A stretch of DNA of 64,000 nt from Pseudomonas tructae. Its GTDB lineage: Bacteria > Pseudomonadota > Gammaproteobacteria > Pseudomonadales > Pseudomonadaceae. Location of the stretch: positions 868,001 through 932,000 of the forward strand of contig NZ_CP035952.1 of NCBI RefSeq assembly GCF_004214895.1. The letters run 5' to 3'. The notes beneath the pieces were generated by a model that worked only from the letters and a program-made list of their open reading frames with translations, ran no database searches and was not told the origin of the DNA. Below, in pieces: positions 1-9,363 of the stretch. How positions within the stretch are numbered: the first letter of the stretch is position 1; each line of letters starts with the position of its first letter. The translations under genes were made by a program, and so were the position numbers.

Positions 1-72
1 CTGGCGCTGGACGATATTCGCGAGTCGATCAACGAACTGCGCCACTATCGTCAGCACTTCATCAAGTTCTGA
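1..72 (+). CDS. orn: Oligoribonuclease, C-terminal 23 residues (partial)
   Basis: Only the last 23 codons are inside the window, in frame 1, ending at TGA 70-72. The tail reads LALDDIRESINELRHYRQ and ends HFIKF, which matches the conserved C-terminus of the DEDD-family exoribonuclease Orn. Orn degrades 2-5 nt RNAs, and pGpG from c-di-GMP turnover, in the cytoplasm. The catalytic residues lie upstream of the window. The neighbouring queG and nnrD agree with the usual Pseudomonas order. Confidence 0.85.
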   Translation: MALDDIRESINELRHYRQHFIKF

Positions 73-172
73 TCGCAACGCCGCCGGCTTGTACAGACAA
101 TCCGTGCGGCGCCCTCTTTTGGTGCCTGTGGCAACTGGTTAGACTGCGCGCCCCATTGCACGGATCTGCGCC

Positions 173-784
173 ATGTTGTTGATGCTCTACCTCATTGCTA
201 TCACCGCTGAAGCCATGACTGGCGCGCTGTCTGCCGGGCGTCGCGGCATGGACTGGTTCGGTGTGGTGCTGATCGCCTGCATTACCGCCCTGGGCGGCGG
301 TTCGGTACGCGATGTGCTGCTGGGGCATTACCCGCTGACCTGGGTCAAGCACCCGGAGTACCTGGTGCTGACCAGCTTTGCGGCGCTGATGACCATTTTT
401 ATCGCGCCACTGATGCGCCACCTGCGCTCGCTATTCCTGGTGCTCGATGCCCTGGGGCTGGTGGCCTTCACCCTGATCGGTTGCATGACCGCGCTGGAAA
501 TGGGCCAGGGTATGCTGGTGGCATCGATCAGCGGGGTGATCACCGGGGTCTTCGGCGGCATTCTTCGGGATATCTTCTGTAACGATATTCCACTGATCTT
601 CCGTCGCGAGTTGTATGCCAGTGTCTCGTTCGCTGCGGCCTGGTTCTACCTGGGTTGTGTGTACTTCAATGTACCGGGCGAGCAGGCGATTCTGCTGACC
701 TTGTTTGGTGGCTTCCTGCTAAGGCTGTTGGCGATTCGTTTTCACTGGGAAATGCCCAAGTTTCACTACAACGACGAGCATTGA
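173..784 (+). CDS. TRIC-like (UPF0126/YadS-type) inner membrane channel protein
   Basis: This 203-residue hydrophobic protein has about seven predicted membrane segments. It carries two copies of a Gly-rich repeat: GGGSVRDVLLG near residue 45 and GVFGGILRDIFC near residue 127. These are the hallmark of the bacterial trimeric intracellular cation (TRIC) channel family, formerly UPF0126. Family members conduct monovalent cations, but the physiological role in Pseudomonas is not established. ATG 173 is used; ATG 182 is a possible alternative. The gene stands alone between orn and queG and converges on queG across a REP element. Confidence 0.85.
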   Translation: MLLMLYLIAITAEAMTGALSAGRRGMDWFGVVLIACITALGGGSVRDVLLGHYPLTWVKHPEYLVLTSFAALMTIFIAPLMRHLRSLFLVLDALGLVAFTLIGCMTALEMGQGMLVASISGVITGVFGGILRDIFCNDIPLIFRRELYASVSFAAAWFYLGCVYFNVPGEQAILLTLFGGFLLRLLAIRFHWEMPKFHYNDEH

Positions 785-798
785 GTCGATAACCGTAT

Positions 799-860
799 CG
801 CGGGGCAAGCCCGCTCCTACAGGCCGGCGCTAATCCCTGTGGGAGCGGGCTTGCCCCGCG
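799..860. repeat. REP-type inverted repeat pair
   Basis: Two inverted copies of the Pseudomonas REP core lie at about 799-821 and 838-860, separated by about 16 nt: CGCGGGGCAAGCCCGCTCC and its complement. The pair lies between converging genes, where it could act as a bidirectional terminator or transcript stabiliser. Unusually, the queG stop codon (817-819) is inside it, so the repeat is partly coding. Confidence 0.9.
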
Positions 861-1917
861 AAGAATGTTGCCCTAACGCCCACTGCACATGCTCGCGCAC
901 CAGCTCTGACGGGTATTCCTGCCGCGCCTTGAGCGCCTCCAGCACCTGGATAGTCGATGGCGCGTTGCCAAGCCCCACCGCCAGGTTGCGCAACCAGCGT
1001 TCATACCCGGCGCGGCGCAGCGGTGAGCCTTCGGTACTGTCGAGGAAAGTCTGCTCATCCCACAGGAACAGCTCGGCAAGCCCGGCGCTGTCGAGGTTGT
1101 GTCGGGGCTTGAAGTCGCTTTCGCCGGAGGGGCGGGCGAAACGGTTCCACGGGCAGACGATCTGGCAGTCATCGCAGCCGAACACCCGATTACCGATCAA
1201 CGGTCGCAGATCCTCGGGAATGGCGCTTTTCAGCTCGATGGTCAGGTACGAGATACAGCGTCGGGCGTCCAGTACATAAGGGCCGACAAAGGCCTGGGTC
1301 GGGCAGATGTCCAGGCAGGCGCTGCAACGTCCGCAGTGCTCGCTGGCCTGTGGCGGGTCGACTGGCAATGGCATGTCGACGAACAGTTCGGCAAGGAAGA
1401 AGTAGCTGCCAGCCTTGCGGTTGAGCAGCAGGGTGTTCTTGCCGATCCAGCCTAGGCCGGCCTGCTCGGCAATCGCCTTTTCCAGTACCGGGGCGCTGTC
1501 GACGAAGGCTCGAAAGCCAAACGGGCCGATGTCCTTCTGAATGCGTTCGGCCAGATGCTGCACGCGCTTGCGCACCAGTTTGTGGTAATCGCGGCCCAGG
1601 GCATAGCGCGAGATATAGGCTTTTTCCGGTTGGGCCAGCTGCTGGGCCATGCGCGTATCGCCGGGCAGGTAGTCCATGCGCAGCGACACCACGCGCAAGG
1701 TGCCGGGCACCAGCTCATCCGGGTGCGAGCGCTTGCTGCCGTGAGCACCCATGTAGTCCATTTCGCCGTGGTAGCCGGCCTCGAGCCAACGCTCCAGGTG
1801 TTTTTCGTGCACGCCCAGGTCCACCCCGGTGATGCCGACGTGGGCAAAACCAAGCTCTCGGCCCCAATCCTTGATCGATTGGGCCAGTGCGGGGAGATCG
1901 GGGGCAGAAGCAGACAT
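817..1917 (-). CDS. queG: Epoxyqueuosine reductase
   Basis: QueG catalyses the last step of queuosine synthesis, reducing epoxyqueuosine to queuosine in tRNA, using cobalamin and two [4Fe-4S] clusters. The 366-residue protein shows the two ferredoxin-like Cys clusters: CGRCSACLDICPTQAF near residue 197, and CDDCQIVCPWNRFA near 248. The DSAPVLEKAIAEQAGLGWIGK segment typical of the family comes before them. The start chosen is ATG at 1917 (MSASAPDLPAL). The frame stays open upstream to 2004, but that would run into the nnrD start. The last 14 or so codons (ending RGKPAPTGISAGL) are encoded by a REP element, so the natural C-terminus is probably about residue 350. Confidence 0.93.
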   Translation of the reverse strand: MSASAPDLPALAQSIKDWGRELGFAHVGITGVDLGVHEKHLERWLEAGYHGEMDYMGAHGSKRSHPDELVPGTLRVVSLRMDYLPGDTRMAQQLAQPEKAYISRYALGRDYHKLVRKRVQHLAERIQKDIGPFGFRAFVDSAPVLEKAIAEQAGLGWIGKNTLLLNRKAGSYFFLAELFVDMPLPVDPPQASEHCGRCSACLDICPTQAFVGPYVLDARRCISYLTIELKSAIPEDLRPLIGNRVFGCDDCQIVCPWNRFARPSGESDFKPRHNLDSAGLAELFLWDEQTFLDSTEGSPLRRAGYERWLRNLAVGLGNAPSTIQVLEALKARQEYPSELVREHVQWALGQHSSRGKPAPTGISAGL

Positions 1918-1979
1918 GGGAATAAGGCAATACGGACTCAGGTGCGTATAATTCTGCCAGACATCAGAGCCTTTGACCC

Positions 1980-2840
1980 ATGCCTCAGACCAAACACCCC
2001 GCAAACGAGCCGCAGCGGCTCACCAGCGTCACCCTTGCGCCCCTGGCGCCACGGCCTGCTGACGCCCATAAGGGTGACTTCGGCCATGTGCTGGTGGTGG
2101 GAGGTGATCGCGGTACCGGCGGCGCCGCGCTGCTCAGTGCCGAGGCCGCCTTGCGCTGCGGCGCCGGGCTGGTATCGCTGGTAACCCGGCCTGAGCATGT
2201 GCCGGCGGCCATGGCGCGCCTGCCCGAGGTGATGAGCCTGGGGGTGCATTCTGCCAACCAACTGATGACCGTCATTGAACGCGCTTCGCTGCTGGTCGTT
2301 GGCCCGGGCCTTGGCCAGGCGGCCTGGGGGCGCAGCCTGTTGTCGGCGCTGGCCAGCAGCCAGGCGCCGCAGGTGTGGGATGCCGATGCCCTGAACCTGC
2401 TGGCACGCCAACCATTACCGTTGCCCAAGGGCAGCATCATCACCCCGCATCCGGGGGAGGCGGCGCGTCTGCTCGGCGTGTCGACCGAAGCGGTGCAGGC
2501 CGATCGGCCGGGCGCTGCGCGCAAACTCGCACGCAAATATGCGGTCGTATGTGTGCTCAAGGGCTCTGGCACCCTGGTTGCCGACCCGTTCGGGCAGTTG
2601 GCACTGTGCTCGCGCGGTCACCCGGCCATGGCGGGTGCCGGCCTTGGGGATGTGCTCAGTGGCGTGCTCGGCGCCTTGCGCGCTCAGGGCATGTCGGCCT
2701 GGGAGGCGGCCTGCCTGGGTGTCTGGCTGCATGCCTGCGCCGGCGAGCGCCTTGGCGTACAGGGCCGCGGCCTGGCGGCCAGCGATATGGTCCCGGCAAT
2801 TCGTCAATTATTGGAGGAGCACTCAGCGTGTCTGGCATAA
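1980..2840 (+). CDS. nnrD: ADP-dependent NAD(P)H-hydrate dehydratase
   Basis: NnrD repairs hydrated NAD(P)H (NADHX/NADPHX) using ADP. The 286-residue protein is the C-terminal, ribokinase-fold half of YjeF. Motifs include GDFGHVLVVGG (about residue 32), ITPHPGEAARLLG (about 155) and the nucleotide/catalytic loop GAGLGDVLSGVLGAL (about 221), which holds the catalytic Asp. The N-terminal NnrE epimerase domain fused in E. coli YjeF is absent. The gene is divergent from queG (62 nt apart) and overlaps tsaE by 13 nt, the first link of the tsaE-amiB-mutL-miaA-hfq series. Confidence 0.93.
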   Translation: MPQTKHPANEPQRLTSVTLAPLAPRPADAHKGDFGHVLVVGGDRGTGGAALLSAEAALRCGAGLVSLVTRPEHVPAAMARLPEVMSLGVHSANQLMTVIERASLLVVGPGLGQAAWGRSLLSALASSQAPQVWDADALNLLARQPLPLPKGSIITPHPGEAARLLGVSTEAVQADRPGAARKLARKYAVVCVLKGSGTLVADPFGQLALCSRGHPAMAGAGLGDVLSGVLGALRAQGMSAWEAACLGVWLHACAGERLGVQGRGLAASDMVPAIRQLLEEHSACLA

Positions 2841-3298
2841 CCCTGTTTTTGGCCGATGAAGAGGCCATGGTGCGCTTGGGCTATCGCATTGCCGAAGTGA
2901 CCCAAGGTCACGGCGTGATTTTTCTTGAAGGGGACCTGGGGGCCGGCAAAACCACTCTGTCGCGGGGCATTATTCGCGGCCTGGGGCATCAAGGTGCGGT
3001 AAAAAGTCCTACTTTTACAGTGGTTGAGCCTTACGAGATTGGTAAAATTCGCGCCTTTCACTTCGACCTCTACCGCCTGGTCGATCCCGAGGAGCTGGAG
3101 TTCATGGGCATCCGCGATTATTTCGAACAAGATGCCCTGTGCCTGTTCGAATGGCCCCAGAATGGGGCGGGCATTTTGCCAAAGCCCGACCTGACCATTA
3201 CCATAAGCCCCCAGGCGAATGGTCGTTCGCTCAACCTGTCGCCGCAGGGGGCACGTGGCGAAGCCTGGTGTGCCGCTCTGGCCTTGGAATTCAAATAG
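2828..3298 (+). CDS. tsaE: tRNA threonylcarbamoyladenosine biosynthesis ATPase TsaE
   Basis: TsaE is the P-loop ATPase that works with TsaB and TsaD to make the t6A modification of ANN-decoding tRNAs. The 156-residue protein has a Walker A motif GDLGAGKTTLSRG (about residue 38), SPTFTVVEPY (about 62), HFDLYRL (about 78) and the LFEWPQNG motif (about 104). The start is GTG 2828, preceded by GGAGGAG at about 2813. A longer open frame upstream overlaps nnrD and is not credible. Translational coupling to nnrD is likely because the genes overlap. Confidence 0.93.
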   Translation: MSGITLFLADEEAMVRLGYRIAEVTQGHGVIFLEGDLGAGKTTLSRGIIRGLGHQGAVKSPTFTVVEPYEIGKIRAFHFDLYRLVDPEELEFMGIRDYFEQDALCLFEWPQNGAGILPKPDLTITISPQANGRSLNLSPQGARGEAWCAALALEFK

Positions 3299-3313
3299 AA
3301 AATGGGGATAGGT

Positions 3314-4726
3314 ATGCGCATTCGCGCACTGGTTTCTGTCGTAGGACTGCTGCTTACGGTAGTAACCGTCGACGCGCTGGCCGTCACGCAAGTCAAAAGC
3401 GTGCGTTTATGGCGAGCGCCGGATAACACGCGGCTGGTCTTTGACCTTTCAGGCCCTGTGCAGCACAGCGTATTTACCCTGAGCGCCCCGGACCGCCTGG
3501 TGATCGACATCAATGGCGCGACCCTGGCTGCGCCCTTGACCGTGTCCACCTCCAATACCCCGATTACCAGCGTGCGCTCTGCCCAGCGCACGCCAACCGA
3601 TCTGCGCGTGGTGGTCGACCTGAAGAAATCGGTGACGCCCAAGAGCTTCACCCTGGCGCCCAATGCCCAGTACGGCAACCGCCTGGTGGTCGATCTGTTC
3701 GACCAGGAGGCTGATGCCGCGCCGGCACCGCCTACCCCGCCCGTGGCGACCACGCCAGCGGTCCCGGTCACCCCGGCGCAACCGGCGATCAAGCTGCCAC
3801 CGGTGCCCAACGGCAAGCGTGACATCGTTATCGCCATCGACGCCGGTCACGGTGGTGAAGACCCCGGTGCTTCCGGCTCGCGCGGCCAGCACGAAAAAGA
3901 CATCGTCCTGGCCATCGCCAAGGAGCTGCAGCGCCAGATCAACACCGAGAAGGGCTTCCGTGCCGAACTGACCCGCACCGGCGACTACTTCATCCCGCTG
4001 CGCAAGCGTACCGAAATCGCCCGCAAGAAGGGCGCCGACCTGTTCATCTCGATCCACGCCGACGCGGCGCCGTCCAAGGCCGCCTTCGGTGCTTCGGTGT
4101 TCGCCCTGTCCGATCGCGGTGCCACCTCGGAAACCGCGCGCTGGTTGGCCGACAGCGAAAACCGTTCCGACCTGATCGGTGGCGCCGGCAACGTCAGCCT
4201 CGATGACAAGGACCGCATGCTCGCCGGTGTGCTGCTCGACCTGTCGATGACCGCCTCGCTCACCTCCAGCCTCAATGTCGGGCAGAAGGTGCTGGGCAAC
4301 ATGGGTCGGATCACGCCGTTGCACAAGCAGCGCGTCGAGCAGGCCGGGTTCATGGTATTGAAGTCGCCGGACATCCCGTCGATCCTGGTGGAAACCGGCT
4401 TTATCTCCAATGCCAACGAAGCTGCCAAGCTGGCGACCCCGAGCCACCAGCAATCGCTGGCGCGTTCGATCCACAGCGGCGTGCGCCAGTTCTTCCAGCA
4501 GAACCCACCTCCGGGCACCTATGTGGCCTGGCTGCGTGACAGCGGCAAGATTGCCCAGGGGCCGCGCGACCACTCGGTGCGACCGGGTGAGACCCTGGCG
4601 ATGATTGCCGTGCGCTATCAGGTCAGCGTTGCCAGCCTGCGCAGCACCAACAGCCTGAAAACAGACGAACTGAAAGTCGGCCAGCACCTGAATATTCCGA
4701 CTGCGGCACTGGCGGTCCAGCAATGA
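3314..4726 (+). CDS. amiB: N-acetylmuramoyl-L-alanine amidase, AMIN + amidase_3 + LysM
   Basis: This periplasmic zinc amidase cleaves peptide stems from peptidoglycan during cell separation. It has a signal peptide of about 23 residues ([16 protein letters not shown]...), an AMIN domain (about 25-125) that localises it to the septum, and a Pro/Val-rich linker. The amidase_3 domain (about 170-395) carries [14 protein letters not shown] with a Zn-binding His, then SIHADAAP, and VETGFISN with the catalytic Glu. A C-terminal LysM motif (about 420-463) follows. ATG 3314 is preferred because GGGGATAGG precedes it; ATG 3302, four codons upstream in frame, is possible. The gene overlaps mutL by 4 nt (ATGA). 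Confidence 0.93.
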   Translation: MRIRALVSVVGLLLTVVTVDALAVTQVKSVRLWRAPDNTRLVFDLSGPVQHSVFTLSAPDRLVIDINGATLAAPLTVSTSNTPITSVRSAQRTPTDLRVVVDLKKSVTPKSFTLAPNAQYGNRLVVDLFDQEADAAPAPPTPPVATTPAVPVTPAQPAIKLPPVPNGKRDIVIAIDAGHGGEDPGASGSRGQHEKDIVLAIAKELQRQINTEKGFRAELTRTGDYFIPLRKRTEIARKKGADLFISIHADAAPSKAAFGASVFALSDRGATSETARWLADSENRSDLIGGAGNVSLDDKDRMLAGVLLDLSMTASLTSSLNVGQKVLGNMGRITPLHKQRVEQAGFMVLKSPDIPSILVETGFISNANEAAKLATPSHQQSLARSIHSGVRQFFQQNPPPGTYVAWLRDSGKIAQGPRDHSVRPGETLAMIAVRYQVSVASLRSTNSLKTDELKVGQHLNIPTAALAVQQ

Positions 4727-6624
4727 GTAGCAGTGCCCGTATCGAACTGCTCAGCCCACGGCTGGCCAACCAGATTGCCGCCGGTGAGGTGGTTGAGCGC
4801 CCGGCCTCGGTGATCAAGGAATTGCTGGAAAACAGCCTGGACTCCGGTGCCAGGCGTATCGACGTGGAAGTCGAGCAGGGCGGCGTCAAGTTGCTGCGGG
4901 TGCGCGACGACGGTGGCGGCATCGCAGCCGATGACCTGCCGCTGGCGCTGGCCCGGCACGCCACCAGCAAGATCCGCGACCTTGAAGACCTTGAACGGGT
5001 CATGAGTCTGGGCTTTCGTGGTGAAGCCCTGGCGTCGATCAGCTCGGTCGCCCGCCTGACTCTGACCTCGCGTACCCGTGACGCCGAGCAGGCCTGGCAG
5101 GTGGAAACCGAAGGCCGCGATATGGCCCCGCGGGTCCAGCCTGCGGCGCATCCGGTCGGAACCTCGGTGGAAGTGCGCGACCTGTTCTTCAACACCCCGG
5201 CACGGCGCAAGTTCCTCAAGACCGAGAAAACCGAATTCGATCACCTGCAGGAAGTGATCCGCCGCCTGGCGCTGGCGCGCTTTGACGTGGGCTTTCACCT
5301 GCGCCATAACGGCAAAAGCATCCTCAGCCTGCACGAAGCCCACGACGACACCGCCCGCGCCCGGCGCGTAGCGGCCATTTGCGGCCCGGGCTTCCTTGAG
5401 CAGGCGCTGCCGATCGAGGTCGAGCGCAATGGCCTGCACCTGTGGGGCTGGGTCGGTTTGCCGACCTTCTCGCGCAGCCAGGCCGACCTGCAGTACTTTT
5501 TCGTCAACGGTCGTGCGGTACGCGACAAGCTGGTTGCCCACGCTGTGCGCCAGGCCTATCGGGACGTGTTGTTCAATGGCCGACACCCGACCTTCGTGCT
5601 GTTTCTCGAGGTCGACCCCACGGGGGTCGACGTCAACGTGCACCCGACCAAGCACGAAGTGCGGTTCCGTGACGGGCGCATGGTGCATGACTTTCTATAT
5701 GGCACCTTGCACCGCGCCCTAGCCGACGTGCGCCCGGAAGACCAGTTGGCCGCGCCCGCTGCGACCAGCGAGATCATTCGCCCCAGTGGCCTGCAGGCCG
5801 GTGAGTTTGGCCCCCAGGGCGAGATGCGCCTGGCCGCCAACCTGCTCGAACAGCCACCTGCCGAGCCGGGTCTGCGCCCCTCCATGGGCAGCAATGGCAG
5901 TGGCGCTGGCTATCAATATCAGTACACGCCACGGCCAGCCCAGGCATTGCCTGCGGCCGAAGCCCAGGGGGTGTACCGTGAATTTTTTGCCCCGCTGAAC
6001 GAGGCCGCGCCTGCTGCGTTGCCCGAAGGTCAAGGCGATATTCCGCCGCTGGGTTACGCTCTGGCTCAGCTCAAGGGCATCTATATCCTTGCTGAAAATG
6101 CCGTCGGCCTGGTGCTGGTGGACATGCACGCCGCCCACGAACGGATCATGTACGAGCGCCTCAAGGTGGCCATGGCCAGTGAAGGCCTCAGCGGCCAGCC
6201 GCTGCTGGTGCCCGAATCCCTGGCCTTGAGCCAGCGCGAAGCCGATTGCGCCGAAGAGCACGCCGAGTGGTTCCAGCGCCTGGGCTTCGAGCTGCAGCGC
6301 CTGGGCCCGGAAAGCCTGGCAATCCGGCAGATTCCGGCGCTGCTCAAGCAGGCCGAGGCCAATCGCCTGGTCCAGGACGTGCTGGCCGACCTGATGGAGT
6401 ACGGCACCAGCGACCGAATTCAGGCACACCTGAACGAACTCCTCGGGACCATGGCCTGTCACGGCGCCATTCGCGCCAACCGACGCCTGGCCATCGCGGA
6501 AATGAACGGCTTGCTGCGCGACATGGAAAACACCGAGCGCAGCGGTCAATGCAACCATGGCCGACCGACCTGGACCCAGATGGGCCTGGACGATCTGGAC
6601 AAACTGTTTTTGCGCGGTCGATGA
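4723..6624 (+). CDS. mutL: DNA mismatch repair protein MutL
   Basis: MutL links MutS mismatch recognition to strand incision. In Pseudomonas, which lacks MutH, it is itself an endonuclease. The 633-residue protein has the GHKL ATPase N-terminus with [20 protein letters not shown] (about residue 17), RDDGGGI (about 61), ATSKI and [11 protein letters not shown] (about 95). A variable linker (about 340-430) follows, then a C-terminal dimerisation domain with [12 protein letters not shown] (about 467), which includes the DXHAAXERXXYE endonuclease-type motif. The gene sits between amiB (4-nt overlap) and miaA (1-nt gap). Confidence 0.96.
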   Translation: MSSSARIELLSPRLANQIAAGEVVERPASVIKELLENSLDSGARRIDVEVEQGGVKLLRVRDDGGGIAADDLPLALARHATSKIRDLEDLERVMSLGFRGEALASISSVARLTLTSRTRDAEQAWQVETEGRDMAPRVQPAAHPVGTSVEVRDLFFNTPARRKFLKTEKTEFDHLQEVIRRLALARFDVGFHLRHNGKSILSLHEAHDDTARARRVAAICGPGFLEQALPIEVERNGLHLWGWVGLPTFSRSQADLQYFFVNGRAVRDKLVAHAVRQAYRDVLFNGRHPTFVLFLEVDPTGVDVNVHPTKHEVRFRDGRMVHDFLYGTLHRALADVRPEDQLAAPAATSEIIRPSGLQAGEFGPQGEMRLAANLLEQPPAEPGLRPSMGSNGSGAGYQYQYTPRPAQALPAAEAQGVYREFFAPLNEAAPAALPEGQGDIPPLGYALAQLKGIYILAENAVGLVLVDMHAAHERIMYERLKVAMASEGLSGQPLLVPESLALSQREADCAEEHAEWFQRLGFELQRLGPESLAIRQIPALLKQAEANRLVQDVLADLMEYGTSDRIQAHLNELLGTMACHGAIRANRRLAIAEMNGLLRDMENTERSGQCNHGRPTWTQMGLDDLDKLFLRGR

Positions 6625-6625
6625 C

Positions 6626-7597
6626 ATGAGCGGCAACCCCCCCGCGATATTCCTGATGGGCCCGACGGCGGCGGGCAAGACTGACCTTGCCATCGAGCTG
6701 ACCAAGGTGCTGCCGTGCGAGCTGATCAGTGTCGATTCGGCGCTGGTCTACCGTGGCATGGACATTGGCACCGCCAAACCGTCCAAAGAGATCCTCGCGG
6801 CCCATCCCCATCGGCTGATCGACATCCTCGACCCGGCCGACAGCTACTCGGCCGCCGATTTTCGCCGTGATGCCCTGGAGGCCATGGCCGACATCACCGC
6901 GCGTGGCAAGATTCCGCTGCTGGTGGGCGGCACCATGCTCTATTACAAGGCATTGCTCGAAGGTCTGGCGGATATGCCGCCGGCTGACCCGCAGGTGCGC
7001 GCCGAGCTCGAAGACGAGGCCCAGCGCCAGGGCTTGCACGCCCTGCACCAGCAACTGGCGGCGGTTGACCCGGAATCGGCGGCGCGGATTCACCCCAATG
7101 ACCCGCAGCGGTTGATCCGTGCGCTAGAGGTCTACCGGGTCAGCGGTGTGACGATGACGTCACATCGCCAGCGTCAATCGGCGCAAAGTAGCGTTGCAGG
7201 CGCGTCCGCAGCGAGCCAATTGCCCTATACTGTCGCCAGCCTGGCCATTGCGCCTGCCGATCGACACGTATTGCACGAGCGGATTGCGCTAAGATTCGGG
7301 CAAATGCTGGAACAGGGCTTCGTTGACGAGGTCCGATTGCTGCGAGCCAGAAGTGACTTGCATGCGGGCCTGCCGTCTATACGGGCGGTGGGTTATCGCC
7401 AGGTCTGGGATCACCTTGATGGCAAGTTGACTTCAGTTGAAATGCAGGAGCGCGGCATTATTGCCACTCGCCAATTGGCGAAGCGGCAGTTCACCTGGTT
7501 GCGTAGTTGGGCTGACCTGCACTGGTTGGACAGCCTGGCCTGCGACAATCTGCCTCGCACCTTGAAATACCTGGGATCGGTCTCCATATTGAGCTGA
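6626..7597 (+). CDS. miaA: tRNA dimethylallyltransferase
   Basis: MiaA adds a dimethylallyl group from DMAPP to N6 of A37 in tRNAs that read UNN codons. The 323-residue protein has a P-loop [11 protein letters not shown] (about residue 11), the [19 protein letters not shown] substrate motif (about 36) and [13 protein letters not shown] (about 98). The C-terminal [13 protein letters not shown] and [13 protein letters not shown] motifs of the family are also present. The start is ATG 6626, two nt after the mutL stop; the open frame extends upstream into mutL and is ignored. The miaA-hfq arrangement is standard in gamma-proteobacteria. Confidence 0.95.
   Translation: MSGNPPAIFLMGPTAAGKTDLAIELTKVLPCELISVDSALVYRGMDIGTAKPSKEILAAHPHRLIDILDPADSYSAADFRRDALEAMADITARGKIPLLVGGTMLYYKALLEGLADMPPADPQVRAELEDEAQRQGLHALHQQLAAVDPESAARIHPNDPQRLIRALEVYRVSGVTMTSHRQRQSAQSSVAGASAASQLPYTVASLAIAPADRHVLHERIALRFGQMLEQGFVDEVRLLRARSDLHAGLPSIRAVGYRQVWDHLDGKLTSVEMQERGIIATRQLAKRQFTWLRSWADLHWLDSLACDNLPRTLKYLGSVSILS
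7562..7590 (+). promoter_or_regulatory. Candidate sigma-70 promoter for hfq
   Basis: TTGAAA (7562-7567) is followed after 17 nt by CATATT (7585-7590). It lies at the end of miaA, about 100 nt before the hfq start. Internal hfq promoters are known in other gamma-proteobacteria. The match is suggestive only. Confidence 0.3.
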
Positions 7598-7692
7598 GTC
7601 CTTGCAATTGCCGTCTATCCTTGGGGTGGGGCGGCTTGAGCCATCTGATTTTCTTTGTTTTTTTACTATTGATCCTTACAGGAGTGCGGCAT

Positions 7693-7953
7693 ATGTCAAA
7701 AGGGCATTCGCTACAAGACCCTTACTTGAACACTTTGAGAAAAGAAAAAGTTGGGGTTTCGATTTATCTGGTAAACGGCATCAAGCTGCAAGGCACGATC
7801 GAATCCTTCGACCAGTTCGTGATTCTGCTGAAGAACACCGTCAGCCAGATGGTTTACAAACACGCCATCTCGACAGTTGTCCCTGTGCGTCCGATCCGTC
7901 TGCCTAGCGCAACCGAATCCGAGCAAGGCGACGCTGAGCCAGGTAACGCCTGA
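7693..7953 (+). CDS. hfq: RNA chaperone Hfq
   Basis: Hfq is the hexameric Sm-like RNA chaperone. In Pseudomonas it also mediates catabolite repression together with Crc on A-rich targets. The 86-residue protein has [20 protein letters not shown] at the N-terminus, Sm1 with [15 protein letters not shown], and Sm2 with [10 protein letters not shown]. The C-terminal tail is short and acidic (residues 70-86), as is usual in Pseudomonas. The start ATG 7693 is preceded by CAGGAG at about 7680. The open frame extends upstream but without similarity. hflX starts 12 nt downstream. Confidence 0.97.
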   Translation: MSKGHSLQDPYLNTLRKEKVGVSIYLVNGIKLQGTIESFDQFVILLKNTVSQMVYKHAISTVVPVRPIRLPSATESEQGDAEPGNA

Positions 7954-7965
7954 TAGGAGTCTGCT

Positions 7966-9267
7966 TTGTTCTTTGAGCGCCACGGTGGTGGTGAGCGGGC
8001 AGTCCTCGTTCACTTGGAAGGTCAGAGCCCTGAGGCGCGCGAAGATCCGCAGGAGTTTCAGGAGCTGGCACTGTCGGCTGGGGCCGATATCGTCGCGTTC
8101 GCCAATGTGGCGCGACATCAGCCCACCGCTAAATACCTGATTGGCAGCGGCAAGGTCGAAGAGTTACGCGACCTGGTCAACGCCGAGCAGGTAGATTTGG
8201 TGATTTTCAATCACACCCTCACTCCCAGTCAGGAACGTAACCTCGAACGAGTCTTCGAGTGTCGCGTGCTTGACCGCACCGGTCTGATTCTCGATATCTT
8301 CGCCCAGCGGGCGCGTACCCATGAAGGCAAGCTGCAGGTCGAACTGGCCCAGCTCGAGCACATGAGCACGCGGCTGGTGCGTGGCTGGACCCACCTTGAG
8401 CGGCAAAAGGGCGGTATTGGCCTGCGCGGCCCGGGTGAAACCCAGCTGGAAACCGACCGCCGCCTGCTGCGGGTCCGCCTGCGTCAGATCAAGGCACGCC
8501 TGGAGAAGGTCCGCAGCCAGCGCGAGCAGGCTCGCCGTGGCCGCAAACGCGCGGATATTCCTTCGGTTTCCCTGGTCGGCTACACCAACGCCGGCAAGTC
8601 GACCCTGTTCAATGCCCTGACCCAGTCCGAGGTCTACGCTGCCGACCAGTTGTTCGCGACCCTCGACCCGACCCTGCGCCGGCTCGAGCTCGACGACCTC
8701 GGGCCGATCGTGCTGGCCGACACCGTGGGCTTCATTCGTCACCTGCCGCACAAGCTGGTCGAGGCATTTCGGGCTACGCTCGAAGAGTCGAGCAACTCCG
8801 ACCTGCTGCTGCACGTGATCGACGCCCATGAGCCTGAGCGCATGGCGCAGATCGAGCAGGTCGTGGCGGTACTGGGTGAGATCGGTGCAGAAGGCTTGCC
8901 GATCCTTGAGGTCTATAACAAACTCGACCTGCTTGAAGGCGTCGAACCGCAGATTCAGCGCGATGCCGATGGCAAGCCGCAACGGGTCTGGGTTTCGGCC
9001 CGCGATGGTCGGGGGTTGGAGCTGGTGGGGCAGGCGGTCGCCGAATTGCTGGGGGATGACCTGTTTGTCGGGACCTTGCGTCTTGAACAGCGTTTTGCCC
9101 GGTTGCGTGCGCAGTTCTTTGAACTGGGCGCGGTGCAGAGCGAAGAGCATGACGATGAAGGCAGCAGTTTGCTGGCTGTGCGACTGCCGCGGGTGGAGTT
9201 GAATCGCCTGGTCAGCCGGGCAGGGTTGCAGCCGCTGGAGTTCATCGAGCAACATACTTTGCAATAA
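7966..9267 (+). CDS. hflX: Ribosome-associated GTPase HflX
   Basis: HflX is a GTPase that binds the large ribosomal subunit and splits stalled ribosomes under stress. The 433-residue protein has an N-terminal GTP-binding-protein N domain, a coiled-coil linker with ERQKGGIGLRGPGETQLETD (about residue 145), and the G domain. The G domain shows SLVGYTNAGKSTLF (G1, about 202), the DTVGFIRHLP G3 motif (about 250) and the NKLD G4 motif (about 320). The start is TTG 7966, preceded by AGGAG; this is the start normally used in Pseudomonas. The hfq-hflX-hflK-hflC order is conserved. Confidence 0.95.
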   Translation: MFFERHGGGERAVLVHLEGQSPEAREDPQEFQELALSAGADIVAFANVARHQPTAKYLIGSGKVEELRDLVNAEQVDLVIFNHTLTPSQERNLERVFECRVLDRTGLILDIFAQRARTHEGKLQVELAQLEHMSTRLVRGWTHLERQKGGIGLRGPGETQLETDRRLLRVRLRQIKARLEKVRSQREQARRGRKRADIPSVSLVGYTNAGKSTLFNALTQSEVYAADQLFATLDPTLRRLELDDLGPIVLADTVGFIRHLPHKLVEAFRATLEESSNSDLLLHVIDAHEPERMAQIEQVVAVLGEIGAEGLPILEVYNKLDLLEGVEPQIQRDADGKPQRVWVSARDGRGLELVGQAVAELLGDDLFVGTLRLEQRFARLRAQFFELGAVQSEEHDDEGSSLLAVRLPRVELNRLVSRAGLQPLEFIEQHTLQ

Positions 9268-9363
9268 ATGCCCGGCGACGCGGTCGGGCAGCCGTGACAG
9301 GCATTCTGTAGCATTGGACGGCGCGCCGTGGGCGCGTCTTTGCTTTATCAGATGGAGAGCGCT

